A DNA stretch of 64,000 bases from Entoloma clypeatum (lineage: Eukaryota > Basidiomycota > Agaricomycetes > Agaricales > Entolomataceae): assembly GCA_963565915.1 (NCBI GenBank), contig OY751491.1, forward strand, positions 558,001 through 622,000, given 5' to 3'. A program made the position numbers and the translations under genes. Numbering within the stretch: the stretch's first letter is position 1; each line of letters starts with the position of its first letter. The notes below the pieces were generated by a model that saw only the letters and a program-made list of their open reading frames with translations, ran no database searches and was not told the origin of the DNA. Positions 56,926 through 64,000 of this stretch are shown piece after piece.

Positions 56926-57930
56926 TTAATTGGACCCTTCGGGAAAATCCTTCTCTTCGGTTTCTAAGATTGTGGTTTCATCATTCTCGGCATCTTCCTC
57001 AGACCCCTTCCTAACCCTTCCGGAGTTCTTCTTCGGCTTGCGGCAGTTGCGCGTGATATGGCCTTCTTGGTCACAGTTGAAACACTTGCGACCATCTTTC
57101 TTCTTTGGAGCGCTACAGTCTTTAGCCAGATGACCGAAGCATTGACAGTTGTAGCAACGGGCTACTCCTGCTTTGTCGATCTCCATGGCCTTGCCCTGAC
57201 CACCATAAGTGGTACCCGATCCGGTGCGCATGTCGCCGCCACCTCGGATGACCAGTGCGTGTCCTTCCATCTGTCGTCCCTTGTTTCGGATCTCCTTTGC
57301 GTAATCAGTGTATGTCTTGCCATCGCTAGCTACTTGTTCAGAGATTCTGCGGTTGATGTTTTTCTCTAGGATGTATTTCCCAGTTTCTTCGCCAAGGTTT
57401 GACAGTCCCAAGAGTTCTTCAAATTCATCCAAGAATTCATCAACAGTGCGTTTCTCTTGTTTCAGGACTTCGAGTCTCGCTTTGGCAGCGACCGATTTGT
57501 TGGCGATGGAGAATCGTGTGGCGATATCATCGGAAAAACCTAGCCAGGTGATGTTCTCATTGTCAACAGCAAGAGCATCTAACTTGTTACTGGCCCAGTG
57601 TCTGCCGGACCCTTCCATCATGCGGGATAGTACCGCAAGAATCTTCTGATCATCTGTGAGGCTCTTTTGGAACCTGATGTATAGTTTGGTGGCTTTCCAC
57701 CACTCGTCAAAGGTGTATCTGTCCTTGAACATCCCAGGATCCTTGATGATCTTGGATGTATCCATTGTTTGTACAGCCAGAGCTTCTGCCATGTTTAGAG
57801 TCTGCGGAGGAGAAGAGGAGTCGGGTTGTTGGGATGAAGATGGGGTTCGGGATACAGGTAAGGATTGAAAATGAGTCCCTGTTCTAAATAGTGTACCAAA
57901 CCTGTCATAGAACCTCACTTCAAATATCAT
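56926..57930 (-). CDS. gag, chromovirus duplicate
   Basis: Identical to 48509-49513 except one residue (RVRKG in place of RVRKV, from the A/C difference at 57005). Two zinc knuckles as in the first copy. Not evidence of a second element unless the duplication proves real. Confidence 0.8.
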   Translation of the reverse strand: MIFEVRFYDRFGTLFRTGTHFQSLPVSRTPSSSQQPDSSSPPQTLNMAEALAVQTMDTSKIIKDPGMFKDRYTFDEWWKATKLYIRFQKSLTDDQKILAVLSRMMEGSGRHWASNKLDALAVDNENITWLGFSDDIATRFSIANKSVAAKARLEVLKQEKRTVDEFLDEFEELLGLSNLGEETGKYILEKNINRRISEQVASDGKTYTDYAKEIRNKGRQMEGHALVIRGGGDMRTGSGTTYGGQGKAMEIDKAGVARCYNCQCFGHLAKDCSAPKKKDGRKCFNCDQEGHITRNCRKPKKNSGRVRKGSEEDAENDETTILETEEKDFPEGSN

Positions 57931-58277
57931 ACATTACACCTCATTCACATCCGTCTCTACTTGCCTTTGAACATTCTCTCCATCACCTCCGCTCATCTGC
58001 TCATCCACTCATCCGACATCCACCAATCCGAAATCAGGGAACACGTCAAAGAGTGGGGTGCAATGCACAAGTTGAAGCCAGGTCCTTTCTGCCAACGTCG
58101 CACTTATCGCATCCGCTCCTCCGCTACTCCGCTCCGACTCGTCCGACGTTTTCCGACGTTGAGAAAAACGCTATGTGACAGCACATCAAATTTGGAGTTT
58201 GGTTGGAAAGCATAGGACGCTACCTTTCTGCATTCACTGCTCCAAGTTGCAAGTATTCTATCACATTTGGATTGTTA

Positions 58278-60087
58278 ATGAACGTCGATGAACTGACCAT
58301 CCAGGAAATTAAGGAGATCACCAAGGCCCACAATGTGGTGCTTCCTCGCTCTGCAGCCTATGGGAAAAAGGTGGATCTTCTTGGGTATTTGGGCAATGCA
58401 GCACCAGAGGATCTGCGCAAAGCTTTACAACAAGAAGCATTGCAAAAACAGCACAGGCAAGAAAGTGAAGCGACAACCCATCGTGTACAGGCTCAATTGG
58501 TTGGGTTTGCGCCAATCATTCGACGGGACCAATATGTATCAATAAATTCATGGATCTTCCAAGCAAGGAAAATGTTCATCGGTGTTATCGAGAGTTTTAC
58601 CAAGCAACATCAAATAATGCTGTCAAGATGGGTATTTGTGGTGTCTGTGGACATAAATTAGGATGCAGCAAGCATAACCTGAGGGGGGTTGCTCTTCAGG
58701 ACTTACCAAATAGCAGATGCCTTATACCGCACACACCACATCCAAAACACGACCTTTATGAAGGCAGACTTATTGAACCACATGGAGTTTCTGTCCGAGG
58801 AGGTACCTGCATGGTTACAATGTGTCAACAGTGTTACTCCAGTTTAGAGAAGGATAAACTGGACCTGCCACCAGCATCAAGCCTAGCAAACGGAAAATGG
58901 ATTGGACATATTCCAGAGGAGCTGTCTTGCTTATCCTTACCTGAACAACTCCTCACTGCACAACTCTACCCTCGCGTCTTTGTTTTCAAGCTTTTTCCAA
59001 AGAAGGGGTTCATTGGTGATATGTCGAAACTTCAAAGAGCAATGTGAGGAACCGTCATGACATACGAGCTTGATCAACCTGGAATAGCATCGATGATTGA
59101 AGGCAATCTGATGCCGCATCGACCTGATATTCTCACATCTCTCATATCCATCACCTTCATCAGCCTTCGCCGTCTCCCCAAAGAGTGGCTTCGCTCACTA
59201 TTTTTTTGGGTACACCGAAATAAAGTAGCGGCAGCCTTGCAATAGGACAACAATCCAAAGTACTATGGAAACATCAACATTGAGCATTCCCATTTGATGC
59301 TTCTTCCTGCAGACGATATACCTAGTGTTTTGAAGTCCAGTCTCAAAGACCTAGAACTGGACCAGAACCAGACTGGTAAAGACTGGTGAGAGACTGGACT
59401 GCAGTCTCAAGTTTCAGATTTTTGAGGATTGACCAGTCTCAGGTTCTTCAAATTTTGGAAAAAAAGAAGACTGGTTCAACACCAGTCTTAATTTGAGACT
59501 CAAAAAATGTAAACTGGTCATAGGTTCACACAGGTTCATATAGGTTCACATAGATTTTGTTCATCAAAGCTTCTATAAGAAATGTGTTATAAATGATACT
59601 TTGAAACAGTTTTAATAAATTGGATGATAATCAGTTTAAACCAGTTCGAACCAGTCCTGGTTTACTTTTTTGAGAAAGGAAAGACTGATTCACCAGTCTT
59701 TGACCACTCCAGTCCTGGTTTCAGTATTTTGGAGAAACCACTCAAGCAGTCTTGGTTCTAGGTTCTTAATTTTTTGGGCAAAAAACCGGACTGGACTGGA
59801 CTTTCAAACACTAGATATACCCAATGAAGTCCTAGAGGTGGTCTGGCAATCAACAGATGTTGGAATCGTGGTTCAGAAAAGTGAAGGATATGTACAGTTG
59901 GATGAGGACGATGAGAATGACATGGATGCTGAGTCATGGAAGAATGGGGCAGGTAAGGCATCAAATAATTCAGCTACATTACATTTTTCAATTGATAGTA
60001 TTGCATAGAAGAACATGAAGAGGATGCATCTGTATTCATAATGCCAGATGAAGCTGAACTGGAAGATGAAGAACACAACATAAATCA
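58278..60087 (+). pseudogene. DUF6570 part, Helitron duplicate
   Basis: Same sequence, stops and frameshift as 49861-51670. Confidence 0.8.
59323..59813. mobile_element. hAT MITE 3, duplicate
   Basis: Same as 50906-51396, with GATATACC at 59315-59322 and 59814-59821. Confidence 0.9.
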
Positions 60088-60113
60088 AGATTAGATATAC
60101 AGCTTCTCTTTGT

Positions 60114-61892
60114 TTGCCTTGTATTCAAAAAGTAATAGAGCGACCTGATGTGATACCTTTACATGTGAATGGATCCATTGACACAGATCTAACCAAACTC
60201 TCAGCTGCTGAGGTTATGATGTGGGGCCTTGCAAATCTGTGGAAAGAGGGAGGTGAAGGCGCATACAAGATTTGTCATGGTCGACATGCAGTCAGCAATT
60301 TTGGGTGTCCTAGAGAACCAGACATTACAGCAGACCATGATAGGCCAAATTTCTTCGAACGAGCATTCCCTGCACTCTATCCTTATGGCTGTGGTGGCAT
60401 TGAATGGGATCAACCTCAACAAGTAGACTTTCTGGAGCATGTGCGTTGGGCAATACAATATCATGATCAGCATTTTTGCTGACATGAAACCTTTCCTTTT
60501 GTGTCATTTGGAATTTACCAATGTCAGCAAGCCCCAGGCCCCGCTCATATACAGATGCGGCGTATAGATTTTGAAAGGGATTCACATCTTTTGGTGACAG
60601 TTTCCATGCAAAAGCTGCAGCAAGCAAAAGATGAAGAAGAACGTGGACTAACAATATCGGACCCTGCCATCCATGCTTTGCAAAAACACCTCTTCACAGT
60701 CTCATCTTGAGTTCAAGGTTCTAATTCATCTCGCATTAAATTATATTCTCAAATATTTTCAACTTGTATCATATTAAATCCACAATCCTATTGCCCAAGT
60801 TTTTGCAGGAGAAGACATTGATTTGGATCACTTTATGGAAAGTCGGTCAGAAGGACGTGGTGTGGACCATTGTGCACAGAACATCGCAGCAGATCCATAT
60901 GCAGCAGCCAAGTTTTTTCACTTTCTTATCAAGACAATCCTCGAGACACTTTTTGGCATTCAAACATTGCACTTTACCGTGAAGAATAAAGTTGGAATTT
61001 TTGGGTGAGTTGCAGCCTACTTTGGTACTGTTGAGTCCCAAGGACAGGGGACATTACATCTCCATATATTGCTATGGCTTCTCAATGCCCCAACGAGCGA
61101 GTATACAGTATGAATAGGCTTCTAAAACAAGCAGAGTTTTGGGAGAAGGTTGCAAACTTCATTCGACAAAACCTGCGTGCTTACTTACCTGATCTGGAGA
61201 GTGTGGAAAGTGTCAAAGCTATTGCTGCAGAGAAGGATATTGCATTCAATCAACCTCCAAATACAGAGGATCTTGATTCTTACAAGGCCAGAGTCCAAAA
61301 TTTTGAACTTCAACTTGCACATGCAGAGCAGATCCATACCTGCCAGCTGAGATGGTGTCTAGTTCCAGATAAGAATGGCCAGTATCGGTGCAAACGGAGA
61401 GCTCCTTTCCAGACTTCTGAAGATGATCACATTGATGAAGACAGAACATGGTGGCAGAAGCGTTTGTATGGATATGTCAATGGTTGGATACCGGCCGTTC
61501 TTGTCAATGCACAATGCAACAACAATGGCAAACTACTTACCAATGGTGAAGCTACCAAGAATGTTACAATGTACTCATCTGTTTATGCCGCCAAGAAGCA
61601 AGGCAAAAACCACAATGTGTCAGCTATTATGGGAAAAGGTTATGCCTATCATTTACAACACCCCCAGGATGCAACACTTGTGGATGACATATGTGATGTG
61701 CAAAGGCTACTGCTTTTCAGACTTGTCCATGCAATTAATTGTGAACAGGAGCTTGCAGCACCAATGGTCATGTCATATATAATGGGATGGGGTGACACTT
61801 ACCACTCACATCACTACCCACCCATCTCTTGGACTTCTTTCGTTCATGCTCTACTCAAAGAATATCCAGAGTTGAAAAAAACGAAAAGGTAA
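60114..61892 (+). pseudogene. Helitron Rep region, duplicate
   Basis: Same sequence as 51697-53475, including the HUH tract and the YSSVYAAKKQGKN tract. Confidence 0.8.
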
Positions 61893-62198
61893 CTTATTAA
61901 CATTCAACATAGACTTATAGAACAGTGAAAATTTTTGAAACAGTGATACTCAAGGCAAAGAGCAACCAGGGAAGGACAAGTGTGAGCCTGTTGAAAGACA
62001 GACTCAAGACAGACAAGACACAAATGAGGAAGAAACCAATGTACGTTTTTATAAGATTACATGGTTCATTATCAGTGGTAAACTTAAACATGAATAGGGC
62101 GAAATTGGGTCTGACACTGTGGTTATTGAAATGGGCAGTGAGGGACAATTGTTTCCACAAAACCAAGTAACAGATTACAGTTTGCGCGGAGATCTCAA

Positions 62199-64000
62199 TT
62201 GGACACATATAATGTTGTTCAAGTTTTCATGGACACATACAAAGAAAGAAAACGATCTCGAGATATCAACATTGAAACAAACAGCCCAACTTCAACTTTA
62301 CAAAGAGGTTGCCCACAGCAGGATCACATTGCATATAAATCTCATCATCCAAAGGCAAAGTCTGTCCATCTCATCCTATGTATGACAGGGCATAAAAATT
62401 TACTAGACTTCATCGGAGCATATTTTCCAAACCCAGACGATTCAGAAACCTACAACTTTTATTGTGCTTCCATGCTTCTGCTGTTGAAGCCATGGCAAAA
62501 TCGGGGTCAAGATCTCAAATGCAGTGATCAAACATGGACAATGGCATTCAACAAGTTCCAAAGTACTTTGTGTAAAGAACATCAAAACATCATCTTGGAA
62601 ATCCGATACTTGCAAGAATGTAACGTGGCAGTAGACAAAGATCGGGGTGATGGTCATTCACAAGACCATGCTAATATGTTTGAAGCAGAGGAAGAGGAGT
62701 TTGATGGGTTGAGAGAGGACCTGTCAAGTACCAACACAACGGAAGTATCACTTCTTGCAATAATCCAGACACAAACATCGATAGAAGAGGAGCTCCATGG
62801 ATGTCTAGCAGTTGAAATTGCAAAGAAGGAAAAAATATTTCCCAATGCGACGGACCAGGATGAGTGGAACATTTATGAAATATTCTCAGAGTCAGAGCAG
62901 GTGAGCAGAGCAACAGGGGAGGACTTAGCAAAAATATTGGCATGGCAAGCACAACTGCAGGCAGACGTAGAACGGATCAATGGTCATGAAGATTTATTCA
63001 GTCAAGGGTTGCCAGTCGAAGCTTCTGGTCCATCGGTTGCACAATTGTTACATACAGATGTCGACACAGCACCTGCAGTGGAGCATATACCCAGAGTGCA
63101 GCCGGCCAGCACTAATCCAGACAGTGTATTGACACCAGTGGATCCTTCGCATCTTAACGTAGACCAACAGCATGCGTACAACATCATTATAGATCATCTG
63201 GATGCAACTCTTGTGGGGAGAAAACCACGACCACTTCAGATGATTATACATGGCGAGGGAGGCACAGGTAAATCCAAAGTGTTGCAAAACGTTACAGACG
63301 TGTTTTGACAATGAGGGTGCAGCCATCTACTTTTGAAAGCAGCATATACAGGGGTTGCAGCTTCACTCATTGATGGTAAGACCACCCATGTAATTGGAGG
63401 ACTCTCACTATCTGGCAGACGTAATGAGTTGGACCATGCAGTGGGACCAGAGGCGAAAGCAAAACTTGAAAGAAACTGGCAACATGTTGGCTATTTGGCA
63501 TTGGATGAAATGTCAATGCTGGCAAAAGATTTCTTTGCGGCATTGTCATGAAATGCATGCATAGGCAAGCAGTGTAAGGAAGACATATCTTTTAGTGGTG
63601 TCAGTGTTATCATTGTCGGGGACTTTCATCAATTCCCACCTATTGCCCAACCCATTTGCAATGCACTCTTCTACCCATGCAATCCAGAAAGAGACTCACT
63701 TCTATCACAAATCGGCTGAGCAATATACGAAGAGTTTGACACAGTGGTCATTCTCAAGGAACAACAATGAATAACAGACCCCATATGGCATGACTTCCTT
63801 CAGCATTTGCGTAATGGTATGATTGAAGACCGCCACCTCAGAATGCTGTGATCGTTGGTCATAGGTTGTGATAAAAAGCAACAAGTGGACTTCTCCAAAG
63901 AACCATGGAAAAATGCAGTGCTGGTGACGCCTCACCATGCAGTTTGTATACAGTGGAATACATTGGCACTACAGAGGACATGTCAGGATTGGAGACAGCC
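62199..64000 (+). pseudogene. Pif1-family helicase region, duplicate, cut by the window end
   Basis: Same as 53782-55583, including Walker A, Walker B and the VSVIIVGDFHQFPPI motif with the same stops. It stops at the window border. Confidence 0.8.

Larger units (their letters stand above)
56765..64000. repeat. 8.4-kb-spaced duplicate, second copy
   Basis: Repeats 48349-55583 with an offset of 8417 (8416 before the extra C near 56782). All frames are repeated with the same ends. Only two differences were found, both within about 250 bases of the gap. Confidence 0.95.

Overview
The window reads as a transposon graveyard from a mushroom-forming basidiomycete (Agaricomycetes). The evidence for that is the set of families present: a KDZ (Kyakuja-Dileera-Zisupton) DNA transposon, a chromodomain Ty3/gypsy, a second Ty3/gypsy lineage typical of Agaricomycetes, hAT elements, LINE remnants and a DUF6570-Rep-Pif1 Helitron. 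Introns are 45-60 nt with GT..AG ends. I recognise no ordinary housekeeping gene and no tRNA or rRNA. Almost every long reading frame belongs to a mobile element and most are broken. Species cannot be named from the sequence.

Layout. 1-13932: an inverted-repeat element whose arms (1-316 plus 10171-11074, and 12289-13932) flank a loop with an old unrecognised coding relic. Its left arm is split by a 9.8 kb KDZ element (317-10159) and its right arm by a solo LTR. The KDZ element carries a minus-strand gene (PPGY/TPDG type), a divergently transcribed Zn2Cys6-like gene, a truncated KDZ transposase and an AT-hook/acidic protein. It is interrupted by a 5'-truncated chromovirus (3177-5984), which is itself interrupted by a solo LTR of another family. 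14357-16739: a non-autonomous element with inverted 21-bp minisatellites. 17150-20000: a hypothetical ORF and a LINE relic. 20000-21960: no gene recognised.

21962-35604: a second Ty3/gypsy element split inside its reverse transcriptase by an 8.3 kb hAT element (25722-33985). The hAT carries a decayed BED-hAT transposase and a minus-strand Spt5-like NGN/KOW gene, plus two hAT MITEs and a foldback repeat. A 200-N gap follows (35605-35804), then a LINE 3' end with a poly(A) tail (to 37116). 37385-40797 is a second, shorter KDZ copy with the same divergent gene pair. 41803-43476 holds a LINE relic and an LTR. 44270-49513 is a nearly complete chromovirus on the minus strand (gag, protease, RT, RNase H, integrase, chromodomain, accessory ORF, 3' LTR). 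49861-56330 is a Helitron carrying a hAT MITE.

After a second 200-N gap (56565-56764), the sequence from 56765 to the window end repeats 48349-55583 almost perfectly. This is more likely redundant contigs than biology.

The most interesting content is the multi-gene cargo of the KDZ element, the conserved extra ORF 3' of the chromovirus chromodomain, the Spt5-like gene inside a hAT element, and reciprocal CGA-to-TGA stops between chromovirus copies, which point to decay of methylated CpG or a RIP-like process.
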